DNA of 64,000 nucleotides from Weissella tructae (lineage in GTDB: Bacteria > Bacillota > Bacilli > Lactobacillales > Lactobacillaceae), in NCBI RefSeq assembly GCF_000732905.1, contig NZ_CP007588.1, forward strand, positions 744,001-808,000, written 5' to 3'. A program made the position numbers and the translations under genes. Shown here piece after piece: positions 57,141 through 64,000 of the stretch (position 1 is the stretch's first letter; every line of letters starts with the position of its first letter). The notes below the pieces were generated by a model. The model worked only from the letters and a program-made list of their open reading frames with translations, searched no databases and was not told the origin of the DNA.

Positions 57141-57236
57141 TACAATATATCCTCCTGGTCACACGACTCTAGCAATAATTATACTAGATACAATATTTAA
57201 TTACTAGCCCTAAATGCGTCGAGCCGACATGTTTTT

Positions 57237-57917
57237 TTAATTAATTTTTGTTGCCATAATTTTTTTAACAGAATCAACGACTTCTGCAATCGTTAATCCG
57301 GTTGTGTCCACTTCAACGGCATCATCTGCCTTGCGAAGTGGTGAAATTTCGCGATGTGAATCTAAGTAATCACGACGTTCAATTGCTGCTGCGATTTCTT
57401 CCAATGATTCCTCGTCTGCAATCCCCTTTAATTGGTTCTCGCGATAACGACGTTCTGCACGTTCTTGGACTGAGGCAATCAAGAAGATTTTCACTTCTGC
57501 ATTGGGCAACACTGTTGTTCCAACGTCACGCCCGTCCATCACAACACTGTTTGTTGTTGTAATATCACGTTGCTTTTCAGTCATTGCTGTACGTACTGCT
57601 GCATATGATGCAACGGCAGAAACATGCTTCACAACTTCTGAAGAACGAATATCATTCGTCACTTCAACATCGTTCAAAAAGACAAGTTGTCCGTCTTCAC
57701 CTGGTGCAAATCGAATATCGATTGTTGGCAACAAGGCAACGACAGCCTCTTCATCGTTTGGATCAATATCCGCACGTAACGCAGCTAATGTGACAGTTCT
57801 GTACATTGCACCAGTATCGACGTAAACATAGTCTAAATCACTGGCTAAAATCTTAGCAATCGTTGACTTTCCAGCTGATGCTGGTCCATCAATCGCAATT
57901 TGAATTAACTTCATCAT
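57237..57917 (-). CDS. cmk: Cytidylate kinase
   Basis: Phosphorylates CMP and dCMP. It has 226 residues with the P-loop [24 protein letters not shown] and [14 protein letters not shown]. It lies 96 bases before rpsA. GAGGG stands 7 bases before the first of two ATGs. This cmk-rpsA linkage is general in bacteria. Confidence 0.96.
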   Translation of the reverse strand: MMKLIQIAIDGPASAGKSTIAKILASDLDYVYVDTGAMYRTVTLAALRADIDPNDEEAVVALLPTIDIRFAPGEDGQLVFLNDVEVTNDIRSSEVVKHVSAVASYAAVRTAMTEKQRDITTTNSVVMDGRDVGTTVLPNAEVKIFLIASVQERAERRYRENQLKGIADEESLEEIAAAIERRDYLDSHREISPLRKADDAVEVDTTGLTIAEVVDSVKKIMATKIN

Positions 57918-57970
57918 TCACTATCCCTCTACTTCGTTAATAGTTTTTATTTTACGCTAAATGAACAATA

Positions 57971-58019
57971 AAAAAAAGGCTTGTTACTTACCTAAAAATC
58001 AGGTAAGTAATTGCCTTTT
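57971..58019 (-). terminator. Terminator after LysM gene
   Basis: AAAAGGC, TTACTTACCT and AGGTAAGTAA, GCCTTTT form a long hairpin with a 7-base loop. Confidence 0.9.
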
Positions 58020-58027
58020 ATTATTTT

Positions 58028-58618
58028 TTACTTTACACGCAACATTTGACCAGCTGAAAGTTGATCGATGTTAACGCCAGGGTTCAATGTACGCAATTCA
58101 TCTACTGAAATACCAGCATTTGTTGCCACACGGTATGCCCCTTGACCAGCTTCAACAGCGACCGTCTTTTGGTCCTTGTCATCTGGCTTTGATGATTCCT
58201 TAGGCTTAGATTCAGTTGCCTTTTTTTCTGCTTCCTTAGCTGCTTTTTCACTCGCAGCCTTGTCAGCTTCAGCTTGTTTCTTTGCCGCAGCTTCTGCATC
58301 AGCCTTCTTTTGTGATTCTTCTTTCTCGCGTGCCTTTGCAGCATCACTTGAGAAACTTGTAACCTTTGTTTCTGATGTCATTGTCTTTGACCAAGCTTGT
58401 TCTTGGCTACTTGGTTGATTCAATGTTTGTAGGTATCCAATTACTGGCACCATTGATAATGCAACAACAGCCGCAATCAACACCCCGATAATGACACGGA
58501 CTTGTTGTGTCTTACGGCGATGTGCAACACGAGATGTTGGTTCAGCTTTGCTTCCTGAAAAACCATTTTCCCATGGCTCTGTTGAGTCTTTTTGCACTTT
58601 TTCTTCGTTCTCAGACAT
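58028..58618 (-). CDS. LysM membrane-anchored protein (YpbE-like)
   Basis: 196 residues: a cytosolic N-terminus with basic HRRKTQQ, one helix (about 41-59), a Lys/Ala/Glu coiled-coil stretch (about 95-145), and a C-terminal LysM (VEAGQGAYRVATNAGISVDE onward). Its LysM faces the wall. AGGAGGAACGACAAC precedes ATG 58618. In Bacillus ypbE holds the same place near recS, so it is a syntenic homologue. Confidence 0.85.
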   Translation of the reverse strand: MSENEEKVQKDSTEPWENGFSGSKAEPTSRVAHRRKTQQVRVIIGVLIAAVVALSMVPVIGYLQTLNQPSSQEQAWSKTMTSETKVTSFSSDAAKAREKEESQKKADAEAAAKKQAEADKAASEKAAKEAEKKATESKPKESSKPDDKDQKTVAVEAGQGAYRVATNAGISVDELRTLNPGVNIDQLSAGQMLRVK

Positions 58619-58797
58619 GTTGTCGTTCCTCCTACTGTGTCTCTTCATAGAATTAGCATACATGTTCAGAGCACAATAAACACTAATAATTATAAATCCT
58701 TAACAAACATATAAAATTTTAACTAACTTCATGGATCATTCAACGCAACATTTGGCGCAAACACTTATATACCGCATATTTTCAAAAAGTAACGTGT

Positions 58798-60237
58798 TTA
58801 CCTTTTCTTAAACATTTTCTGTAGCTGTTGCTGCCAATCTAGTAATTCAGTTGTCGTTTCAGGCACCGTTTCCCCAACTAAGCCCAATTCTTCGGGGTGC
58901 CATTTACGTTGTCCCACAGATTCAAATGCTTTTTGTTCTTCCTGTATCGATTCACTAAAGAACATTAAAATTTGCTCGCGTAATCGCCCGTTGGCATTGG
59001 CATACTGGCGCATTTTGTCTAAATCAGCATACCTTTTTTCGCGTCTCTCTGCCATGATGTTTTTCACATCTATCTCTGAGTAGCCCGCCTGTTGATAATA
59101 TGCGAGTAAGCGTTGTTGTTCAGGTGATTTAATTCGTCCTGTTTCATAAAACGCTTGAATTGCTTGTTTTTCAGGAATCGTTTGATCAATTAATCCATAG
59201 TGTAATTGTTCATCCCCCGGTGCAAACAACAAAATCGCCACCGCGGTGTCCCCATTTCGACCTGCCCGGCCAAATTCCTGGAGATAATTCGGAATGTCAC
59301 TACTCATATGATAATGAATGACATAGCGAATATTATCTTTATCAATCCCCATACCAAATGCTGAAGTCGCCATAATAACATCTAGCTGGCCTAACATAAA
59401 CTGTTGTTGAATTCGGAATCGTTCCGTACTCTCCAAACCACCATGATATGCAGCAATCCGTTTACCCGTCTCACGTTGTAACTCACGCGCCATCGCCGTT
59501 GCTTGCTTCCGACTTGAAAAATACACTAATCCTGGTCCTTTTAAAGTCGTAATTAAACTGGCTAACCGTTCTTTTTTGTCTTGGCGTTGTGTAAAGTGCT
59601 CCGTGTGTAAATAGATATTTGGTCGGTTAACTGATTCCACATAGGTGAACCATTTACGTGTTTCCTTTGCAAAATCATCCTTCAATTTTGCTAACATTTC
59701 TGGTGTTGCTGTTGCCGTAAGCAAGAGTAATTGCGGTGTGTTTAAGCGCTCATGTATCTGTGGTAAGGCGAGATAATCAGGCCTAAAATCCGGTCCCCAA
59801 GTCAACATTGTGTGGGCCTCATCAATGACCATCAAATTAATGTCAACTTGCTGAAATGCACTGATAACATCTTCTTGACTCAGCATTTCTGGCGAAATGA
59901 ACACGAATCGATACTGACCCAATCGTGCTAAAACACGTTGTCGTTCGTAACCCGTTAAGGTCGAATTAAAGGCCACGACAGCGCGTTCACCTTGATAATT
60001 CAAGCGTGCAACTTGGTCTTGCATCAACGACAACAGAGGCGTCACAATAATTGTGACCCCCGGGCGTAAGTAACCAACCATCTGATAAATCAACGATTTA
60101 CCACCACCTGTTGGTAACATGGCCATGACTGATTCATCCGCTAATAATGCGGAAATGATTTCTGACTGCCCTGGTTTAAAAGCATCAAAACCAAAACGTG
60201 ACTTTAATGTTTGTAAGACATTTTGCTCACTTATCAT
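58798..60237 (-). CDS. RecQ family ATP-dependent DNA helicase, RecS type
   Basis: A 479-residue 3'-5' helicase with Walker A LPTGGGKSLIYQ near 41-52, VIDEAHTM (DEAH) near 135, and motifs V/VI GMGIDKDNIRYVIHYHM and QEFGRAGRNG. It lacks the full RQC and HRDC ends of long RecQ, like Bacillus RecS (about 496 residues). It overlaps the YpbB-like gene by 4 bases. It probably acts in recombination or fork repair, and may be expressed with ribU. Confidence 0.9.
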   Translation of the reverse strand: MISEQNVLQTLKSRFGFDAFKPGQSEIISALLADESVMAMLPTGGGKSLIYQMVGYLRPGVTIIVTPLLSLMQDQVARLNYQGERAVVAFNSTLTGYERQRVLARLGQYRFVFISPEMLSQEDVISAFQQVDINLMVIDEAHTMLTWGPDFRPDYLALPQIHERLNTPQLLLLTATATPEMLAKLKDDFAKETRKWFTYVESVNRPNIYLHTEHFTQRQDKKERLASLITTLKGPGLVYFSSRKQATAMARELQRETGKRIAAYHGGLESTERFRIQQQFMLGQLDVIMATSAFGMGIDKDNIRYVIHYHMSSDIPNYLQEFGRAGRNGDTAVAILLFAPGDEQLHYGLIDQTIPEKQAIQAFYETGRIKSPEQQRLLAYYQQAGYSEIDVKNIMAERREKRYADLDKMRQYANANGRLREQILMFFSESIQEEQKAFESVGQRKWHPEELGLVGETVPETTTELLDWQQQLQKMFKKR

Positions 60238-61280
60238 ACAGTCACCTCCTGTTTAGTTAACCAAATTTGATACAAGCGGAAAACTAAAAATTCATACGGA
60301 TCATCAGTCAATCGAATCGTCGTAAAGCGCCAGCGGTCAATTGGCCCCGTGAGTTTCTCTTCAAAATATGCTTTTACTTGTGGTGTGATAAAGCGTTCAT
60401 ATGGAAAATCCGCTAATGGCAACCAAATTGCCGCAGTTAATAGATGTTCACGCACAGTGCCAACTTTCAAGTGTTGTTGCTGTGCAATCATCTCTTCATT
60501 TAACCCTGCTTGTAACCCAGCTAAGCTTTTTTGGACCTTGGTTAAAGGCCCGCTTAATTGGGCCACCAAAGATACAAGTTCATGGATTGGATTCACATCC
60601 GTTTGTTCTAGGTAGGCTAACCAACTCGCAAACATATCTCGTTGCCACATCGTTGCATCCCAATCATCCCATGTATCGGGTAAGTCTAGTTGTTGATTCG
60701 TGAGCCCAACGATTTCATGACCTGACCAAGTTGCCACAAAGCGATTCGCCTCAGCTTGTTCTAAGGTGCTTAAAAATGCAGTCGTAGCGGTCAACCATTG
60801 ATCCAATAACGTATCTTTATCTTGTTGTTGAAACCAACGCTTCACGAAGGCCATTTGTTGTTGCTCAATTTGCATCGGATAGTAGGTCTTATTGCTATAA
60901 GACCATTCCGACATAATTTGTTGTGCTAACAGCATCGTTTGATTAAATGCTGTCACTTTATATCGCACAAATATTTCTGGATGTTGTAATTGATAATGGT
61001 CCACTTGATATCGTTGCCATAAATCATCCCCGACTGAGGTACGCACATACACACCTTTTTCTGTTTCCAGTAAGGCCCCACTTTGGACCAAACGCGTCAT
61101 TTGCGCTTCAAACTGAGTCCGTAATAAATCCGGTAAAACACGTGTATACGGCAAGATATCATAGCGTAGTGCCCAATACTCCGTCGACACGGTCATTTCA
61201 TTTTTTAGGACACAGTAAACAATCCGACTTCGTCGGGGCTGTTCTACTGCATATAAACCTAATAAGAAATGATCATGCAT
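60234..61280 (-). CDS. YpbB-like helix-turn-helix protein
   Basis: 348 residues of the YpbB family, which pairs with RecS/RecQ in Firmicutes. The C-terminal part has a helicase-associated HTH (VGTVREHLLTAAIWLP). Nothing catalytic is visible; it could direct the helicase or bind DNA. Its start is 15 bases after ribU, and its stop overlaps recS, so all three probably share one transcript. Confidence 0.8.
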   Translation of the reverse strand: MHDHFLLGLYAVEQPRRSRIVYCVLKNEMTVSTEYWALRYDILPYTRVLPDLLRTQFEAQMTRLVQSGALLETEKGVYVRTSVGDDLWQRYQVDHYQLQHPEIFVRYKVTAFNQTMLLAQQIMSEWSYSNKTYYPMQIEQQQMAFVKRWFQQQDKDTLLDQWLTATTAFLSTLEQAEANRFVATWSGHEIVGLTNQQLDLPDTWDDWDATMWQRDMFASWLAYLEQTDVNPIHELVSLVAQLSGPLTKVQKSLAGLQAGLNEEMIAQQQHLKVGTVREHLLTAAIWLPLADFPYERFITPQVKAYFEEKLTGPIDRWRFTTIRLTDDPYEFLVFRLYQIWLTKQEVTV

Positions 61281-61295
61281 GTTTAACTCCTTAAA

Positions 61296-61883
61296 CTACG
61301 CCTGTAATTGTTGGCGCAAACGGGTAAAGATATTTTTAAATGGAAAGACGAGCATCCCGATAACAAGCATCATAATAGCGCCTGATACCAAGTTAAACGG
61401 CACAACCATGTACCATAGATAGTTCGCAGTTCCAAAAATTTGATTAATATCAAACTTTACTAACCACGCATACAAAGGAATCCCATAGACGTAATTCATC
61501 GCGGTCATCGCTAACGTCAAACCAAAAATTCCTAGCACAGAAGCTACTATATAAGAAGTCATTCGCCATGATTTAAAATCTGAGCCTAGGAACTTCATAA
61601 CGATCGTCAATAAAATGGCTAACCCAATAATATTCATCGGTAGGCCAATATACGTTTCTACGCCACCATTATCTAATAACAATTTTAACACGGAGCGCAA
61701 TCCCAAAATCGCATATCCTGTTTTTACGTTTAATAACATCGCCCCTAGAAAGACCGGCACGAATGAAAAGTCCATTTTCAAAAAGGATACCCCTGGCACA
61801 ATGGGGAATTGTGTGAGTAACATCAAAATAAATGACATGGTTCCTAAAATTGAGATAACAGTGAGTGTCTTTACGCGGTTCAT
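61296..61883 (-). CDS. ribU: Riboflavin ECF transporter S component
   Basis: A 195-residue, six-helix vitamin-binding protein that takes up riboflavin with EcfAA'T. The family pattern includes FPIVPGVSFLKMDFSFVPVF near 24-43 and the N-terminal ILMLLTQ. TTTGGAGGAAAAATT precedes ATG 61883. An FMN riboswitch in the leader supports riboflavin as substrate. Confidence 0.93.
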   Translation of the reverse strand: MNRVKTLTVISILGTMSFILMLLTQFPIVPGVSFLKMDFSFVPVFLGAMLLNVKTGYAILGLRSVLKLLLDNGGVETYIGLPMNIIGLAILLTIVMKFLGSDFKSWRMTSYIVASVLGIFGLTLAMTAMNYVYGIPLYAWLVKFDINQIFGTANYLWYMVVPFNLVSGAIMMLVIGMLVFPFKNIFTRLRQQLQA

Positions 61884-61899
61884 AATTTTTCCTCCAAAC

Positions 61900-62068
61900 A
61901 AAAAATGCCTTTTCTAAGTCCAGGGCGACCTAAAAAAGACATATTGTCTATGATTTTAGTTCTTCTGTATACCAGACTTTACTGTCGGTCATGGAATTAC
62001 ACCATGTCAATCGCAAAAGCGAGTCGCGGACTTTACCGCCGGTCGGGAATTGCACCCTGCCCTGAAGA
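61900..62068 (-). ncRNA. FMN riboswitch with terminator platform
   Basis: RNA of the RFN class: the P1 arms TCTTC (62068-62064) and GAAGA (61965-61961) enclose CAGGGCAGGGTGCAATTCCC, GACCGGCGGTAAAGTC and GACCGACAGTAAAGTCTGG, all matching the family. The platform hairpin CTTTTTTAGGTC-GCCCTG-GACTTAGAAAAG (61938-61909) has 12 pairs, with wobbles, and is followed by GCATTTTTT. FMN excess should favour termination, so ribU uptake is shut off. Confidence 0.93.
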
Positions 62069-62097
62069 AATATTAAATTATTTTAATTCACTTACAT

Positions 62098-62126
62098 ATA
62101 GTAAGTTAAAACGCAACCAATGTCAA
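62098..62126 (-). promoter_or_regulatory. Promoter of FMN riboswitch transcript
   Basis: TTGACA (62126-62121), 17 bases, TACTAT (62103-62098). It ends about 30 bases before the riboswitch P1 and lies just inside the gap after rluB, before its stop at 62130. Confidence 0.8.
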
Positions 62127-62129
62127 GTT

Positions 62130-62900
62130 TTATAGACGCCCACCTGACTTACGGAATTGTTGACCTGACTTCAAGTTTTGCACTTCTTCGTAACGCAAGT
62201 CACGGTATTCACCTGGCACCAAACCAGTCAAATCAAGCATTCCGTAACGTTCACGTGTCAACTTCACAACTGGGTGTCCAACAGCCTTCATCATTTCCTT
62301 AACTTGGTGGTAACGACCTTCATGAATCGTTAGACGAACCATGGCCACTTGCTTACGGTGGTCAGTTGAAATGATTTCTGCCTTAGCTGGCGCCGCATGG
62401 TATGTCACGTGACGATTCTTTTCAACCGTACGTACCGTAACTCCTTGACGCAAAGTCTTTAGCGCTTCGTTTGTTGGGATTCCCTTAACCTTCGCAACAT
62501 AAACCTTGTCGATGTTGTACTTAGGGTGCATCAACTTGTTAGCCAATTCACCGTCATTTGTCATCAACAAGACCCCTGTTGTGTCGTAGTCAAGACGTCC
62601 AACTGGGTAAACACGTTCACGAACATCCTTTAGAACGTCCATAACTGTGTCACGTTCCTTATCGTCAGATGTCGTTGTCACCACACCACGTGGCTTGTTC
62701 AATAGGTAATAAACCTTCTTTTCTGATCCTTCAAGTGGTGCACCATTAACTTGAATCTTGTCACTTGGTTCAACCTTTGTACCAAGTTCAGTCACGATCT
62801 TACCGTTAACACTAACACTTCCTTCAGCGATCAACTTTTCTGAGGCGCGTCGTGACGCAACCCCGGCTTGCGCCATCACTTTTTGTAGTCGTTCAGCCAT
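62130..62900 (-). CDS. rluB: rRNA pseudouridine synthase B-type
   Basis: A 256-residue RluB/RsuA-type synthase that converts uridine in 23S rRNA to pseudouridine. It has an N-terminal S4 domain (ERLQKVMAQAGVASRRASEK) and the catalytic Asp in VGRLDYDTTGVLLMTNDG near 100. ATG 62900 is preferred since GGAG lies 6 bases before it; upstream codons would lengthen it. It overlaps scpB by 8 bases. An scpA-scpB-rluB order is common. Confidence 0.94.
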   Translation of the reverse strand: MAERLQKVMAQAGVASRRASEKLIAEGSVSVNGKIVTELGTKVEPSDKIQVNGAPLEGSEKKVYYLLNKPRGVVTTTSDDKERDTVMDVLKDVRERVYPVGRLDYDTTGVLLMTNDGELANKLMHPKYNIDKVYVAKVKGIPTNEALKTLRQGVTVRTVEKNRHVTYHAAPAKAEIISTDHRKQVAMVRLTIHEGRYHQVKEMMKAVGHPVVKLTRERYGMLDLTGLVPGEYRDLRYEEVQNLKSGQQFRKSGGRL

Positions 62901-63504
62901 TGTATTCTCCATCTTCTTCTGCTGTCTCATTTAAAACATCTTCGTTCATTAATGGGACGGTTGTATTTTCTACTGTTTTCAATGCTTCTAATAGGTCAAT
63001 TTCACCTAGTGGTGGCAAATCGGTCAATTGATTCAAACCAAAATAGTTTAAGAAATAATCCGTTGTGCCATAAAGATTTGGTCGGCCAATTTCTTTTGAA
63101 CGACCTTTAATCTCCACCAAGTTACGCAACATTAATTTTTGTAGGGTTGCTTGTGATTGGACCCGACGGATTTCATCAATTCCAATTCGGGTAATTGGTT
63201 GCTTATATGCCACAATGGCCAAAACTTCCAATGATGCCTGTGATAATGACGTAGTCAACGGCACGGTAAAGTAGCGGCGCACTGTATCAGCTAACTCTAC
63301 TTTCGTCACCAATTGATAGCGATCATCGGTTTGTAATAAATCTAAGCTTGAATGTTCATCAGCGACGTAATGTTCAGCTAAATCATCAAGGATTTGCGCG
63401 ATTGCTGAGAAAGAGAAACCAGTAATGGCACTCATTTCTGCAACACTTACACCTTCATCCCCGGCCACAAATAAAATGGCTTCAATTTGTTGTCGATTCG
63501 TCAT
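62893..63504 (-). CDS. scpB: Segregation and condensation protein B
   Basis: A 203-residue winged-helix protein that forms the SMC-ScpAB complex, which folds chromosomes during segregation. The winged domains show AEMSAITGFSFSAIAQIL and LEVLAIVAYKQPITRIGIDE. It overlaps scpA by 23 bases and rluB by 8. Confidence 0.95.
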   Translation of the reverse strand: MTNRQQIEAILFVAGDEGVSVAEMSAITGFSFSAIAQILDDLAEHYVADEHSSLDLLQTDDRYQLVTKVELADTVRRYFTVPLTTSLSQASLEVLAIVAYKQPITRIGIDEIRRVQSQATLQKLMLRNLVEIKGRSKEIGRPNLYGTTDYFLNYFGLNQLTDLPPLGEIDLLEALKTVENTTVPLMNEDVLNETAEEDGEYNG

Positions 63505-64000
63505 CTGCTAACTTTCCTTCTTCTTTAAATGTGTACGGTTCCGTTCCTGCTGAAAAGGTAATCGTGCCAAATTCTTCTACCTGTGCGACTAATAGATGTT
63601 GGTGACGAACCAATTCTAATAAACCAAGAAAGGTTGTCACAATTTTATCACGACTATCATGTGTCGCAAACAAAGTATCAAACGTAACCGTTCTTTCTTC
63701 CATTACCCGTTGCATCAATAGGTTCATCTGTTGACGAACAGACCATGTTTCCCCACGCATTGTGCGTGTTTGCCCACGTTGTTCAGTCACCGTCCGCTTT
63801 TGCAATAAGCGTTTAAAGGCTGCTTGCAAATCATCTAATTCCAAACCGACAGGTAGCGGTTCCGCGTCAATATCAAACGGCACGTCCATAGCGGCACGCG
63901 AAAATTGTTGTTGTCGCGTACCTTCTAGCTCACGTAAGTCTTCAGCGGCTTCTTGATATTGTTGGTATTCCAACAATTGCTGCATCAGTTCTTCACGTGG
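63482..64000 (-). CDS. scpA: Segregation and condensation protein A, C-terminal part
   Basis: The gene runs out of the window on the right: an open frame of 172 residues to the stop at 63482. The visible part carries the C-terminal winged-helix of kleisins (TFLGLLELVRHQHLLVAQVEEFGTI), which contacts SMC. The missing N-terminal half and start cannot be seen. It is coupled to scpB by 23-base overlap. Confidence 0.93.
   Translation of the reverse strand, partial: PREELMQQLLEYQQYQEAAEDLRELEGTRQQQFSRAAMDVPFDIDAEPLPVGLELDDLQAAFKRLLQKRTVTEQRGQTRTMRGETWSVRQQMNLLMQRVMEERTVTFDTLFATHDSRDKIVTTFLGLLELVRHQHLLVAQVEEFGTITFSAGTEPYTFKEEGKLADDESTTN

Noticed and set aside
1-64000. CRISPR arrays, transposases, integrases, tRNA genes
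   Set aside because: No regular direct repeats with spacers, no transposase or integrase motifs, no cloverleaf recognised in the gaps.

Overview
The window reads as chromosomal DNA of a low-to-middle GC, heterofermentative-type lactic acid bacterium. A 309-residue enzyme at 50030-50959 closely resembles the L-2-hydroxyisocaproate dehydrogenase known from Weissella confusa, and together with the gene families present this points to the Weissella/Leuconostoc branch of Lactobacillaceae. The genus is an inference; a 16S or average-identity comparison would settle it. I see no prophage, insertion sequence, CRISPR array, rRNA or tRNA. Most genes lie on the minus strand. The plus-strand exceptions are short islands at 3.4-5.5, 6.9-7.4, 8.5-9.5, 30.0-32.8 and 48.0-48.5 kb.

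Left part (1-9.5 kb): an alpha-glucosidase cut by the window edge, with a maltose/sucrose-type transporter under a promoter carrying cre and LacI-type operators; DoxX; two N-acetyltransferase/LysM plus-strand genes; MazG and LOG nucleotide-metabolism enzymes; a run of four very small charged proteins; and a LacI-family regulator. Centre-left (9.6-24.1 kb): one compact purine operon purE-K-C-S-Q-L-F-M-N-H-D-fhs, followed by an OFA-family transporter that may bring in formate for Fhs. Fhs makes the 10-formyl-THF used by PurN and PurH.

Middle (24.3-43.2 kb): the D-alanylation operon dltX-A-B-C-D; a divergent LepA-type GTPase; a teichoic-acid precursor locus (licD-tarI-tarJ plus a TarL/TagF-like polymerase with N-terminal repeats); a TetR gene with a leaderless-looking start, ahead of a flavin oxidoreductase; a pair of zinc-free ribosomal proteins (L33, S14); and acetate kinase. 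DltX-D and the tar genes both act on the cell envelope.

Right part (43.4-64 kb): a pepT-nif3-trmK operon; a TPR protein coupled to a 48-residue peptide; Nudix; a second DUF805 pair; an operon joining a pyridoxine/HMP kinase, an ECF S component, a major-facilitator protein and L-HicDH; hup, der, rpsA and cmk; then LysM, RecQ-family helicase, YpbB-like protein and RibU behind an FMN riboswitch, and finally rluB-scpB-scpA. The last stretch keeps the order seen in Bacillus around cmk, ypbB-recS-ypbE and scpAB.

The points I consider most worth following are the tiny-protein operon, the formate-purine linkage, read-through from an FMN riboswitch into helicase genes, paired palindromes around the der promoter, and the B6/hydroxyacid-dehydrogenase operon.
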